DNA of 64,000 nt, taken from positions 62,001-126,000 of the IMG/VR virus record IMGVR_UViG_3300005748_000015; one strand, 5' to 3'. Below, one piece after another: positions 41,701-51,118 of the stretch. Both the position numbers and the translations under genes were made by a program. The notes under the pieces were generated by a model that was not told the origin of the DNA, made no database searches, and saw nothing but the letters and a program-made list of their open reading frames with translations. The DNA is from a virus. Numbering within the stretch: the first letter of the stretch is position 1; each line of letters opens with the position of its first letter.

Positions 41701-42798
41701 TTATTCTTGAGGCTCTTGCATCATTCCTGGGCTTGGTTTTTTCATTTTGCCTAAGAATTTTTTAAGTTTTTTACCAGAAGACATTTCACCGCATTTGTCC
41801 ATTTCTTCTTTTTTTATTTCACCGCATTTTTCCAAAGGTCTTTTAACACCTTTCTTTTCTTCTTTTGTTTTGTCAGCATCTTGTTTTTTATCAAACTCAA
41901 TACCCTTAGTTTCTTTTACTTTACTATCTTCACTAGCTGCCATTTTAGGCACTGAAGAACTTTGTTTGCTTTTAGATTCATTTTGACTTGTTTGCCCAAA
42001 CTGAGGGTGTTCTGTATCTAACTTAGTACCTTTTATTTTTTCTTGGTGTTCTTGAAATTTCTTGTTTTTTTTGTTCCATTTATCCCATAATTTATTAGAC
42101 TGTTTTTTATCTCTAATTTCTTGCATTTCTTGATGAGTTGCCACCCTATTTTTAGCCAATCTTTTATATTCAACCGTAAACATTCCTGATTCAGATTTTA
42201 AAACTTGGTCAGTTTTAGCTTTTTCTAAATCACCTTCAGCTTTTTTAGCATGTCTTAAATTTTTCAAATCTTCAGCGTCAATGTCTCCATCTTTATCTGT
42301 ATCCATTTTTTCTTTTTGTTTTTCGGACAACTCATCTTCAGACTTTTTTTGACATGAACCTTTGGTATAAGCTTTTTTGCCCGGAGTTGGCTCGTATCCT
42401 TCCCAGCATCTTTTAGCTAATCTTTTATATTCTATAACGTGACCACAAGCTTCAGATTTTGCAAACTCGTACTCATCTTCTTCATCTTCGTCTTCTTCAG
42501 TTTCTTCTTCTTCAGTATCTGAATCTTCATCACCCTGAAGTGGCTGGTCTTCCATAGAAGCCGATTCAGAACTTTCAGATTTTTCAGAACTACCACTATC
42601 ACATAATGAAGGTGGACACTCAGCATCGTCATTATTTGGCTCTTCACCATTATCAATTTCATGAGCTTTATTCTTTGATTTTTCAAGGATTTGCTCAAAG
42701 TATTCAGATGAAACTTCATGTTTTTTCATAACTTCAGCAGCACGATCAGCAATCATTCTCGCAACTTCTTCAGCTGTATATTTTTTATCATCAGACAT
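41701..42798 (-). CDS. Virion-region protein with EF-hand loop and internal repeat
   Basis: 365 residues, mostly disordered. Residues 55-115 are extremely acidic. An internal repeat is visible: AKSEACGHVIEYKRLAK and LKSESGMFTVEYKRLAK, about 90 residues apart. Between them lies DTDKDGDIDAED, a near-perfect EF-hand calcium loop. The C-terminal half is Lys-rich. It has a class B promoter. Function unknown; the KSE motif recurs in several other virion-region proteins. Confidence 0.6.
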   Translation of the reverse strand: MSDDKKYTAEEVARMIADRAAEVMKKHEVSSEYFEQILEKSKNKAHEIDNGEEPNNDDAECPPSLCDSGSSEKSESSESASMEDQPLQGDEDSDTEEEETEEDEDEEDEYEFAKSEACGHVIEYKRLAKRCWEGYEPTPGKKAYTKGSCQKKSEDELSEKQKEKMDTDKDGDIDAEDLKNLRHAKKAEGDLEKAKTDQVLKSESGMFTVEYKRLAKNRVATHQEMQEIRDKKQSNKLWDKWNKKNKKFQEHQEKIKGTKLDTEHPQFGQTSQNESKSKQSSSVPKMAASEDSKVKETKGIEFDKKQDADKTKEEKKGVKRPLEKCGEIKKEEMDKCGEMSSGKKLKKFLGKMKKPSPGMMQEPQE

Positions 42799-42820
42799 GT
42801 AAATCTCCTAATTTATATAT

Positions 42821-42829
42821 TAAAGATTA
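42821..42829 (-). promoter_or_regulatory. Class B (candidate late) promoter motif
   Basis: Minus-strand TAATCTTTA followed by ATATATAAA, 22 bases before the ATG at 42798. Confidence 0.5.
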
Positions 42830-42878
42830 ATTCAATTGTATTATTTTATATATTAAACCCAACAATTACAATAACTTA

Positions 42879-43775
42879 TTAACAATCCCATCTTTTAAGA
42901 GCAGCACCTTTTGGTGTTAATTTGCCCTTTTTGCTTGTAGGACCTTTTACACCACTCATTCTGGCACAAAAAGACTTTCTTCTAGAAGCTTTTTTCTTTG
43001 ATTTTTTAGCAGCTTTAGCTGAAACAGGAGCTTTTAAGTTGCTACCTTCTTCTCGGTTTATTTTTTCTCTGCCTTTTTTGCTTAGACCACCTTTGACTGA
43101 GTGTTTATTTTTATTGTAACCGTGAAATGGCTTGCCTTCTTTTTTTTCTATGGTTTTGTTTTCTGATTCAGCCAGGTCCTTGGGTGCTTCGGGTAATCCA
43201 GCAGCCTTAATATTTTCATGCATTTGTTTTAATTTTGCTGCTTTTGCTTTTGCTTTTGCTTCAGCTTGTTTTTGTTTTATTTTTTCTTCATCAGGTGGGT
43301 TTTTAGGAAGCTTATCTGAACTTCTTCTTCTTAATTCTGATCTTTTTTCTTCTATAGCTTCTTTTGATTTAACTTTTCTGTCATTTGGGCTTTTTCTTTT
43401 GAGACTAGTCATAAAACTTCTTTTTCTTCTATCTGGCCCTGAATACCTACCATGATCATCGCTGACAGTTTTTTCTGTTTTTTCCAAATAAATATCTGAT
43501 ATTTTTTTAAAATTATTTATAATTGATTTTACAATTTCTTCAGCCTTGTCCATTGGAGCTGCCTCTTCACATTCACAATCTTTTTTAGATTCACCTTTGC
43601 AATTACAATCTTCTTTTTTTTCACTCATATGCATGACTTTTGCTGTCCCTGTAGGTATAGACTTGTCAGACATTTCAGCACGATTATTTGGGTCTAAAAC
43701 ATCATCAATTGCATTTTTTTTGCGAACTTTTTTGACCGCTTTTTTCATTTCTTTCAATAACTTATCTTTATTCAT
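42879..43775 (-). CDS. Lysine-rich virion-region protein
   Basis: 298 residues, about 25% Lys/Arg, disordered. Contains a small Cys cluster (DCNCKGESKKDCECEE) near residue 60, a RYSGPDRRKRSF stretch near 110, and a C-terminal Lys-rich domain with KSFCARMSGVKGP. Similar KSFCARMxGM motifs occur in small phage proteins of unknown role. Could be DNA-packing or internal head protein. Confidence 0.5.
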   Translation of the reverse strand: MNKDKLLKEMKKAVKKVRKKNAIDDVLDPNNRAEMSDKSIPTGTAKVMHMSEKKEDCNCKGESKKDCECEEAAPMDKAEEIVKSIINNFKKISDIYLEKTEKTVSDDHGRYSGPDRRKRSFMTSLKRKSPNDRKVKSKEAIEEKRSELRRRSSDKLPKNPPDEEKIKQKQAEAKAKAKAAKLKQMHENIKAAGLPEAPKDLAESENKTIEKKEGKPFHGYNKNKHSVKGGLSKKGREKINREEGSNLKAPVSAKAAKKSKKKASRRKSFCARMSGVKGPTSKKGKLTPKGAALKRWDC

Positions 43776-43792
43776 ATTTTTCTACCTTTATA

Positions 43793-43801
43793 TAAAGATT
43801 T
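43793..43801 (-). promoter_or_regulatory. Class B-like promoter motif
   Basis: Minus-strand AAATCTTTA followed by TATAAAGG, 17 bases before the ATG at 43775; one mismatch from the core. Confidence 0.4.
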
Positions 43802-44801
43802 AGTCTTCACTATCTTTAGCAAGCCATGTCTCGCACTCTGTATCAATAATTTCAGGTACTTCGCCACCGTCTTTGTCAATAATTATTAATCCGGCTGTTC
43901 CCAATCCATTCTCAGGCTCTGTATTTTTTAAATTAATTGATTCAATAATTCTTTTCGGTGCTTTAACCCATGTGTTTTCAACCTGTCCAGATATGGTTAT
44001 AAATCTACTGTAAACATTTTCTCCTATTGATTCCCAGTTTTGATTTCTTACCATGTCACTAGTCTCAATGTTTGATAATTGAAAGTTTCTACTTTCTAAT
44101 GCTCCTTCTCTGTATCTTAAAAGACCGTACATCATTATAGAGTATAGCCATAACAAAGAGTTAGGGTCGCCATGAACGTGACATCCTATTGTAATTCTTT
44201 CTTGGAATGTTGCAATTTCTCTTCGTGCCCTATATATCATGTATTGAGGTAAGATACCCACTTGAACCGCTGTCAAGACGGTTCCTTCCGCTATATATAT
44301 ACCAGCTGCGTCTTTTTTAACTATTACATATCCTACCCCATTGGCTGGATTTACAACAACCATTCCTGGCTGTACGGTTGTTAAATCAACAGACTCTGGC
44401 ACCTCAATAAGTCCCGTAATTTGCTCGTATGAAACTATAGTAAAAGGTTCTACTACGTATTGAATTGTTTTTCCAATGTCAGACGCACTATAAGTTTCAA
44501 CAAACGGAGTTGTATCGGCTAATCTAGCCAAACTTTTATCTTCTGAATTTGAACCAATAGAAATTGTAACGCATGGCATTTTTTCTAAATCCATTCTGTG
44601 GGGTAAAAATACAGATATTTCGTTATCTTGAAACCATTTTTTAGCGTTGTTTATTTCTTTTTGTCCGTAAATACCTGAAAGCATTGGGTCCAAAACAAAG
44701 TCAGACAGAATATCATCCAAAAGCCAATCGTTCTCTCTAATATCATTGAGAGTTAGCTCGATTATTCTTCTAAAAAAAACGTCACCTTGCCATATCGACA
44801 T
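43800..44801 (-). CDS. Probable tail or neck protein
   Basis: 333 residues. I start at ATG 44801, which shares its A with the stop of the 55-residue gene upstream (TAATG) and has GGAGG nine bases before. Mixed alpha/beta with an inserted beta-rich part (residues 105-190). Lies next to the HK97-gp10-like gene, so a tail terminator/completion role is likely by position; no motif proves it. Confidence 0.5.
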   Translation of the reverse strand: MSIWQGDVFFRRIIELTLNDIRENDWLLDDILSDFVLDPMLSGIYGQKEINNAKKWFQDNEISVFLPHRMDLEKMPCVTISIGSNSEDKSLARLADTTPFVETYSASDIGKTIQYVVEPFTIVSYEQITGLIEVPESVDLTTVQPGMVVVNPANGVGYVIVKKDAAGIYIAEGTVLTAVQVGILPQYMIYRARREIATFQERITIGCHVHGDPNSLLWLYSIMMYGLLRYREGALESRNFQLSNIETSDMVRNQNWESIGENVYSRFITISGQVENTWVKAPKRIIESINLKNTEPENGLGTAGLIIIDKDGGEVPEIIDTECETWLAKDSED

Positions 44802-44968
44802 TACAAGGGCCTCCAATACAAACTAGCTATAACAAAAAACGGTAAAAACAAGAAAAATTTACCAGATTTTTTTTCTAAAAATAAATTTTTATCTTTATGA
44901 AAAAACATAATATACAAATTAACTATTTGGCAAATAATCATAAATGTAATTAAATCATTGTTTTTCAT
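44801..44968 (-). CDS. Small membrane protein (55 residues)
   Basis: A short gene. Two hydrophobic stretches, LITFMIICQIVNLYIMFF and FFLFLPFFVIASLYW, separated by a charged HKDKNLFLEKKSGK, give two predicted membrane helices. The start overlaps the end of the upstream gene by 14 bases, and the stop overlaps the next start as TAATG, strong support for real translation. A small holin-like role is possible, unproven. Confidence 0.55.
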   Translation of the reverse strand: MKNNDLITFMIICQIVNLYIMFFHKDKNLFLEKKSGKFFLFLPFFVIASLYWRPL

Positions 44969-45740
44969 ATTTCTTTTTTAATTCAGGAAATAATTCTCTT
45001 TCCCATACTTCTTGTATATATTTATAAGTTTCTTTTAATATTTTTTTTCCTGTAAACCCAGGATGTTCCCATTTATTACCTTTGTGTTTTGACGATATAG
45101 TTCTAAATGTCATTATACTTCGCTCAACTCTACCCGTATTAGGATTTTGTTGTTGATAAACACTTACTCCTTGTAAGTTTCTAGAAAGATTTTGTACACT
45201 TTTCTTTTTTCCATCTCTCATACTTTTGATGTCAAAACTATGTATTCTTCCTATTCGTGGACTACCACTTTCATCTAACGCTAAAGCTCTTGTTTTACTA
45301 TACCTCACATTTTGGGATTTTAAAAAATTTTTAAGCTCTTCTACTTCTGATTTTTTTTCAGAACTAGATTCAGGACTAGCTTTGGTAGAATGCTCAAAAG
45401 GTATAACCCTGTATTTATTACCTTCTTTGCTTGTTTTTGCTTTTGGTCCTTCTAATAATTCATCCATAAAGCCTTTTTTCCTACCATGTTCAATCCAAAA
45501 GGCTTCTTCTCTAATCCCTACTTCTACTATAGTATCACTTAATTGTTCTATATAGATACTATCTCTGTATATTTTATCTAAACTTTTAGGTAATTTTTGT
45601 TTAGACAATTCTTCTGCTTTTTTAACCGCTGTTTTACCTAATACTTGTACGGTTTTTTTTAAATCTTCTTCTAATTTTTTTTTAATTTTTTCTTTAACAT
45701 TATCTAAAATATCAGAAGATTTTATATTTAACTTAAACAT
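44955..45740 (-). CDS. HK97 gp10-like neck/tail completion protein
   Basis: 261 residues. IEHGRKKGFMDELLEG near residue 85 and the C-terminal KWEHPGFTGKKIL are characteristic of the HK97-gp10/tail completion family (WxHPGxxG...). The middle, residues 115-190, is an insertion rich in Ser/Lys. It would connect head and tail. The start shares a base with the upstream stop. Confidence 0.7.
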   Translation of the reverse strand: MFKLNIKSSDILDNVKEKIKKKLEEDLKKTVQVLGKTAVKKAEELSKQKLPKSLDKIYRDSIYIEQLSDTIVEVGIREEAFWIEHGRKKGFMDELLEGPKAKTSKEGNKYRVIPFEHSTKASPESSSEKKSEVEELKNFLKSQNVRYSKTRALALDESGSPRIGRIHSFDIKSMRDGKKKSVQNLSRNLQGVSVYQQQNPNTGRVERSIMTFRTISSKHKGNKWEHPGFTGKKILKETYKYIQEVWERELFPELKKKYEKQ

Positions 45741-48334
45741 TATACTTTTTCTACCTTAGCTGGTTTTACTTGCTTAGGTTTTTTGCTCTTAACAGGACTT
45801 GAAGATTCTGCTGGTAAAATATTTCCATCAGGCCCTTTTGCACCACCAGCTGGCATTGATGTCATTATTTTCTTACCAGTTTCAGGGTCTTGCTGTACTA
45901 TTTTTAACCCTACTTGTGCTCCTATTTCATGTTGAGGTTTAGACACGTGCGCTGTCGTTCTTTTTGTGCTTGTTGCTTGCCTACCCTTATTACCACTTTT
46001 TATTGGAACTTCTTTTTTTTTTAAAAACTTAGCAAGCTTTTCAGACTTATAAATATGTTCAGATTGTTTCATTTCATCTTGTTTTATTTTATCTCTTCTT
46101 TCTTTAGCTTTTGCTTCATTTCGCTCTTGATCTACTGCACTATTAGGTCGCCATCCACTTTGTTTTCCATAATTAATTGAGGCATTTTGAGTTTTTGTAT
46201 ATACCTTTTTTTTAGTCCCTTGCTTTTGTCTTTCTCTTATTCCAAATTCAGGTCTGTCACCATTATTGTTACTTTCGCCAGCTCCCGGTAGTTTTGGTTT
46301 TATTTTTCTTTGTTCTTTTATTCTTGCATAGCCTTTAGCTTGACCTCTTGCTACAGCTCCATCTTTATCCTCGCCTTCTTTTCTTTTAAATTCCCCTGGC
46401 TTTGTATGAACACCTTTTTGTGCAAATTTACCAGTTTTTTTACTAAAACCTTTTTTTCTTTGTTTTCTAGCTTTTACTTTTTGCTCATCAGTTCTTTTAA
46501 AGTGCTCATCAACCCTACTAGCTTTAGAAAGTTCTTCAGACTTATCCATTGCCTTACCTTTTTCTTCATTTTTGCCACGGCAATTGAATTTTTTTCTAGC
46601 AGAACAAAGTGGAGAGTTTTTGTCTTCATTTGATCGGCAATCTTTTCCAGCAGCTCTCATTTTTTTATGAGACTTTGCACAAAAAGACCCATCATTATCG
46701 CCTTTGTCATCGGTTTTTTTCTTTTTTTTGCCTAGAACTTTAGGTTTTTTTACGGATGAATTTTTCTTTTTAAAAACTTTTTTATTACCACCCTTTTTGG
46801 CAGCTTCTTTCTTTTTTTTTATTGCCTCTCTAATTTCTTGTATATTCTTAGGGTTGTCAGCTTTCATCATTTCAAAAGTCTTTTTCATTTTGTAAATAAG
46901 TTTGGTATACACTTCAGACTTTTGATACTCATCCACTTCCATTTCTTCAGGCATAACTTCTTGATCTTCCATTTCCGGCTCTTCAGCAGTTAATTCTTCG
47001 GCAGCATCTCCATACCCAAGCTCTTTGGCCATTTCAATCATTGCTTGTAATGTATGAATTAGTGAGCTATATAGTTGAGGATTTTCTTGACCCATAGCGT
47101 TTAAATATTCTCTGTTTTCTTTAAAAATATTTAAACTTTCATATATTACATTTTTTAAATCATCGTGATCTAAAGGTTGTTCTTCTCCAGACTCTTCTAC
47201 AGGAGCTTCATCAGCACCCATTTCTTGTGCAATGGCTTGCTCTAACCCTTCATCATCTTCTAAAACTTCATCTCCGTAATCTCCAGAATCATCGTACTCT
47301 TCTTCCTCACCAGATTCAGCAGCCATAGCTTCTTCATGCTCTACATCGCCATCGCCATCAAGATCATCTTCTTCAGGATCAATTTGTCCGTGCTCTTCCA
47401 CCATGTCAGGCTCGCCATCAAGATCAACATCTTCATAACCGTCTTCGTACTCATCTTCCTCTAAAGCTTCGTCTTCCTCTGCAATTTTTGCAGTTTCTTC
47501 TACTAACTCAGGATATTCTTCTTCCTTATCAGCTTCGACCAAATCATCATCTGTTTCATCTTCTCTATTTTCTTGAGCATCATGGACAAATTCTTCTTCT
47601 TCACTCATTTCTTTTTCATGTTCTGGTTGGCCTTCTTCCATTTCTTCAGAGCCATAGTCACCGTCAACTTCATCTGCTGGAACTTCTATCTCTTCAGTTT
47701 CTTCATCTTCAGCTTCATCTTCAGCTTCCATTTCTTCAAGATCAGAATAATAATCATCATCTTCAGCTAAATGATCAGTAGCAATTTCTTCAGCAACTTC
47801 TTCATCATCAGTATGTTCTTTTTCGTGCTCCGTGCCAGCTTCCAATTCATCTTGAGGTAACTCTTCTTCATCAACATCGTCACCAACCCCACCTTCTAAT
47901 TGATCATCATCAGAAACTTCTTCTGATAAATTACCCGATATAGCTTGTTTCATTGCCGTTTCTATTTCTGGAGAGTAATCTGTAATCTGATCTTTGCCGT
48001 TAATTTTTGCATATATAAGAGCTTTTGCAGCTTCAGATATATTCTCACCTATACCAATAGATATAGAGAAGCCTGTTTTTTCTTGATATTTTTGTTTTAA
48101 ATCTTCTAGCTCGTCAATACTAGCAACTGGAACTTGGAATATAGCTTCATCGCTACCACTACTTATTATTTTTCCACCATTATACTCTGCCCATTGAGAA
48201 AAAATAGATACACCTGAATTTATATTGTTTGAAATAGAAGATAATTGATCTGTATCATTTGATAATACAGCATTACCTATACTTTCACCAACATTGTCTG
48301 CATCAATAGCAACGTAAGTCATTTGCTCTTTCAT
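45740..48334 (-). CDS. Virion-region protein with N-terminal GGDEF/mCpol-like nucleotide cyclase domain
   Basis: 864 residues. Residues 5-130 follow the palm domain of GGDEF, Cas10 and minimal CRISPR polymerase (mCpol) proteins: metal-site YVAIDADNVGESI (Asp11, Asp13), hairpin GGKIISSGSDEAIFQV (SGSDE in place of GGDEF/GGDD) and SISIGIGENISEAAKALIYAK then GKDQI. Residues 145-475 are extremely acidic with DxDxDG calcium-like loops (DLDGDGDVEHEE); residues 500-864 are Lys-rich. It has an AAGGAA site at ATG 48334. Catalysis would give an oligo- or cyclic nucleotide, but the gene lies among neck and head genes, so a structural use of the fold is equally possible. Confidence 0.7.
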   Translation of the reverse strand: MKEQMTYVAIDADNVGESIGNAVLSNDTDQLSSISNNINSGVSIFSQWAEYNGGKIISSGSDEAIFQVPVASIDELEDLKQKYQEKTGFSISIGIGENISEAAKALIYAKINGKDQITDYSPEIETAMKQAISGNLSEEVSDDDQLEGGVGDDVDEEELPQDELEAGTEHEKEHTDDEEVAEEIATDHLAEDDDYYSDLEEMEAEDEAEDEETEEIEVPADEVDGDYGSEEMEEGQPEHEKEMSEEEEFVHDAQENREDETDDDLVEADKEEEYPELVEETAKIAEEDEALEEDEYEDGYEDVDLDGEPDMVEEHGQIDPEEDDLDGDGDVEHEEAMAAESGEEEEYDDSGDYGDEVLEDDEGLEQAIAQEMGADEAPVEESGEEQPLDHDDLKNVIYESLNIFKENREYLNAMGQENPQLYSSLIHTLQAMIEMAKELGYGDAAEELTAEEPEMEDQEVMPEEMEVDEYQKSEVYTKLIYKMKKTFEMMKADNPKNIQEIREAIKKKKEAAKKGGNKKVFKKKNSSVKKPKVLGKKKKKTDDKGDNDGSFCAKSHKKMRAAGKDCRSNEDKNSPLCSARKKFNCRGKNEEKGKAMDKSEELSKASRVDEHFKRTDEQKVKARKQRKKGFSKKTGKFAQKGVHTKPGEFKRKEGEDKDGAVARGQAKGYARIKEQRKIKPKLPGAGESNNNGDRPEFGIRERQKQGTKKKVYTKTQNASINYGKQSGWRPNSAVDQERNEAKAKERRDKIKQDEMKQSEHIYKSEKLAKFLKKKEVPIKSGNKGRQATSTKRTTAHVSKPQHEIGAQVGLKIVQQDPETGKKIMTSMPAGGAKGPDGNILPAESSSPVKSKKPKQVKPAKVEKV

Positions 48335-49203
48335 AATTGTTCCTTATTTATATTTTTTAAAGTTTTTAGTAGCATTTCAATATTTTCAGCATCCATACTT
48401 TTAGGAAATTTCATTTTTATATTTGATTCAGTTTTTTTAATTTTTATTTCTTTACCCCAATCACTTCCATAGCATATACAAAGGCTCATTTTTTTACCAC
48501 CCTCGTATAAACCCTCGCCACAATCTGGGCAGCTTATAGTCTCTCTTTTTTCTATTTGAGCTTCTTCCTGTCTTTGTCTTGTTTTTTGTAGGTATTGTTT
48601 AAGCTTATCAGCCTTGGTTTCTTTCTGCTCTTCTTTTTCTTCTTTTTGTTCAAGAGCTTGTTTAAGTTTTTCTTTTACCAAGATTTCTACGGCATCTCTT
48701 TGAGCAATTTTTTGATCTAAAACTCTTGATATTAAAGAGTGAAGTCTAAGTCTTTCGTCAATCATTTCTTGTAATTTTGAAACATTAAACGACTCATTTT
48801 CTTTTTCTTTTGCTTCTTTTAGGTCTTCAACATCGTACAATTCAAATGTTGTCATAAGTACAATTCCTAAACCTGGAATTGACCTGTTTATAAACTCATT
48901 AATTTTTTTACCTTTAGAGTAAATGTAACCAGAAAATACATCCTGATCTTTTTTGGTTATTTGCATACTGCAATCAGGAGCAAATGGTAACTCTAAAACT
49001 TTATTGTCTCCAGCATCAAGGTGCGAAAGACTAGAAATAAGAAATGACATTACTGCTCTTGGAACTATTCTTAAACCAGTAGAAACCTCGTTAACACTTG
49101 TAACGCTTCTATTGTTCATTTTATAAACATCAGTTTTTTGAAGACTTTCAAAAAAATCTTCTCCTAACATTGTTTTTATAAAACTGTCTGGTTTAACATT
49201 CAT
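48331..49203 (-). CDS. Virion-region protein with coiled coil and zinc ribbon
   Basis: 290 residues. N-terminal 120 are globular, residues 130-215 a Glu/Lys-rich coiled coil, and then CPDCGEGL plus LCIC form a zinc ribbon near residue 230-250. The stop overlaps the cyclase-like gene start, so the two are co-translated and may interact. Not recognised. Confidence 0.55.
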   Translation of the reverse strand: MNVKPDSFIKTMLGEDFFESLQKTDVYKMNNRSVTSVNEVSTGLRIVPRAVMSFLISSLSHLDAGDNKVLELPFAPDCSMQITKKDQDVFSGYIYSKGKKINEFINRSIPGLGIVLMTTFELYDVEDLKEAKEKENESFNVSKLQEMIDERLRLHSLISRVLDQKIAQRDAVEILVKEKLKQALEQKEEKEEQKETKADKLKQYLQKTRQRQEEAQIEKRETISCPDCGEGLYEGGKKMSLCICYGSDWGKEIKIKKTESNIKMKFPKSMDAENIEMLLKTLKNINKEQL

Positions 49204-49207
49204 TCAA

Positions 49208-49612
49208 TTACCTACCAGAAATATTAGCTCTAACTGACGACTCATCTCTTAATACGTAAAGATGCAAGGCAGCAGCCCCTCTAATATACTTATAATCAGC
49301 AGCAGAATACACTGTATAATCATTTGCTTTACAAGGAAATGTATTTTCTGATGGAGCAGTTCCAACCGTTATAGTTCCGTTATCGCTCATTGTTACATAT
49401 GCTAAAGCACCTGTGTTGTAAATGTACAATTGAGAACCTTGGGTAATCTTGGTTGCATTAGTTAAAGGGCCAACATATTCTAATGCAGGCCCAACTGTGA
49501 TATTTTTCTGAGCACCAGCCATACTGTTGTATTGAATGTTTTCTATGATTTTGTCGTCCTCTAAAGGTCTAGAATCAACATTCCTTTTCAACCATTTTAA
49601 TAATTGCAACAT
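49208..49612 (-). CDS. Probable virion decoration or head protein
   Basis: 134 residues; beta-rich from residue 35 on (NITVGPALEYVGPL, SQLYIYNTGALAYVTM, LHLYVLRDESS), the composition of small capsid decoration or tail accessory proteins. In the virion operon. Inference from composition and place only. Confidence 0.45.
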   Translation of the reverse strand: MLQLLKWLKRNVDSRPLEDDKIIENIQYNSMAGAQKNITVGPALEYVGPLTNATKITQGSQLYIYNTGALAYVTMSDNGTITVGTAPSENTFPCKANDYTVYSAADYKYIRGAAALHLYVLRDESSVRANISGR

Positions 49613-49624
49613 ATTTTTCTCCTA

Positions 49625-50530
49625 TTATTCAATATCATCCATATCTACTTTAATTTGATAGCTGCCAGGTACTTGTATCGCATCTTTTGGCTCTTCTATA
49701 TCTCTAACTTCTTTTGCTCTACCATGGTCTTTGTCTACATCATTATTTTGATTATAGTAAACATATTCCCTCTGAATAACAGCACTATAAGGCATCCTTT
49801 CAGGACACCTTTCGCCATCATCGTTTGTACCTTGAATAACCCTAACTTCATTAGGAATTTCTGTTACATACCAGTGGGCGTTGTATTTATATCTTATAGA
49901 ATAAACTCTACCCTTACCAGTATCAGCATCAATTCCGGGGTTATCCCTTCCATCAATCCATCTGATGTGACCATCTTCTATTTTAAAATGATAGCCGCAT
50001 TTAAATTCTCTATTTTGGCTATCGATTAAATATTCAATATCTTTTATAGGAAATTGTGCTCTGTCCAAACCCCCAGAATTATATTGCATTCTTTGATAGT
50101 TTGACACAAGAACCTCTAAATCCTTTATAAAAACTCTATCACCAGGAGCCAAATGTACTTCATCTCCATCAGCCGTAGCTTCTTTGTTATAATATCGTGG
50201 GACTAACAATCTAGCAACAGAATAATCTACAAGTCCAGCTTCATTAGCTCTTTTTCTTTTTGAGTTTGATACAATTGCCGCTGTAAAACAGCCAGCTTTT
50301 TTGTATATCATACCGTTTGATGTGATAGTATCGTACTCATCACTTCTTCTATAGTCTCCCCTGTCTTTTAATCCAATAGGAGATGGTATAGCAATCCAGT
50401 GTTCAAACTCAACTCCACGTTGAGTAATTAAATCGTCATTTTTTGCCAAGTCCATGGTGACTTGAAATAAATCTTTAGGATTCTTAGAAAGCGATCTTAA
50501 TTGTTGTCCTTTTTTTTCTTTTTTAGACAA
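49625..50530 (-). CDS. Probable virion structural protein
   Basis: 301 residues, starting at TTG with a strong AGGAGG site. Beta-rich throughout (GDRVFIKDLEVLVSNYQRM, YSIRYKYNAHWYVTEI), similar in feel to head closure or baseplate wedge proteins, but no family motif is recognised. Confidence 0.5.
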   Translation of the reverse strand: MSKKEKKGQQLRSLSKNPKDLFQVTMDLAKNDDLITQRGVEFEHWIAIPSPIGLKDRGDYRRSDEYDTITSNGMIYKKAGCFTAAIVSNSKRKRANEAGLVDYSVARLLVPRYYNKEATADGDEVHLAPGDRVFIKDLEVLVSNYQRMQYNSGGLDRAQFPIKDIEYLIDSQNREFKCGYHFKIEDGHIRWIDGRDNPGIDADTGKGRVYSIRYKYNAHWYVTEIPNEVRVIQGTNDDGERCPERMPYSAVIQREYVYYNQNNDVDKDHGRAKEVRDIEEPKDAIQVPGSYQIKVDMDDIE

Positions 50531-50539
50531 TTAAGCCTC

Positions 50540-51073
50540 CTAAAAATTTTTTTTAATTTTTAAGCCATGTTCTTCAGCATATTGCTTAATAGTTTTACTT
50601 AAATTTTTACTTAAATTATGTTTATCTAAATTTGCAAGTTCTCTTTCGTTTTTATTAATTTGTTCCAAAATAATATTGCCATCACATTCAGATGCTGAAA
50701 TTGAAAAAATTTCAAAATTGTGTTTTGTAATTTGAAACTCTATTTTTTCATTTTTTTTCATGGCAAAAATGTCTAAACCTCTAACATTTTTTTCAGTAGA
50801 ACTAAGATTGGAAGAATAATCTGTTACAGATGGCATAGATTCTTTTTCGTTTTTAGCCATAACCTGTTCAAAATTGGTGTGTTTTTTTGATATTTGATGT
50901 GACACAAGTGCAGGGTGGGAGCCGACAGCTAATATTTCGCTTTTATTGCTTTTTTTGCCCTTTTTACCCATGCCAATATGAAAGCCGCCTTTTAAGGTGA
51001 CAAGTTTAACTTCAGAGCCGTTTAAAGTGCCTATTTTTTTTACTTCTTTTATTTCGTCTTGTTTAATATCCAC
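50540..51073 (-). CDS. Virion-region protein of unknown function
   Basis: 177 residues, starting at GTG with an AAGGAG site, 18 bases after a class B motif. N-terminal beta part (SEVKLVTLKGGFHIGMG) with a Lys-rich loop, helical C-terminus. Not recognised. Confidence 0.5.
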   Translation of the reverse strand: MDIKQDEIKEVKKIGTLNGSEVKLVTLKGGFHIGMGKKGKKSNKSEILAVGSHPALVSHQISKKHTNFEQVMAKNEKESMPSVTDYSSNLSSTEKNVRGLDIFAMKKNEKIEFQITKHNFEIFSISASECDGNIILEQINKNERELANLDKHNLSKNLSKTIKQYAEEHGLKIKKNF

Positions 51074-51091
51074 GACTTTCTCCTTACAATA

Positions 51092-51100
51092 TAAAGATTA
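51092..51100 (-). promoter_or_regulatory. Class B (candidate late) promoter motif
   Basis: Minus-strand TAATCTTTA followed by TATTGTAAGG, 18 bases before the GTG at 51073. Confidence 0.5.
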
Positions 51101-51118
51101 TTTCAGATATTTTACAAT

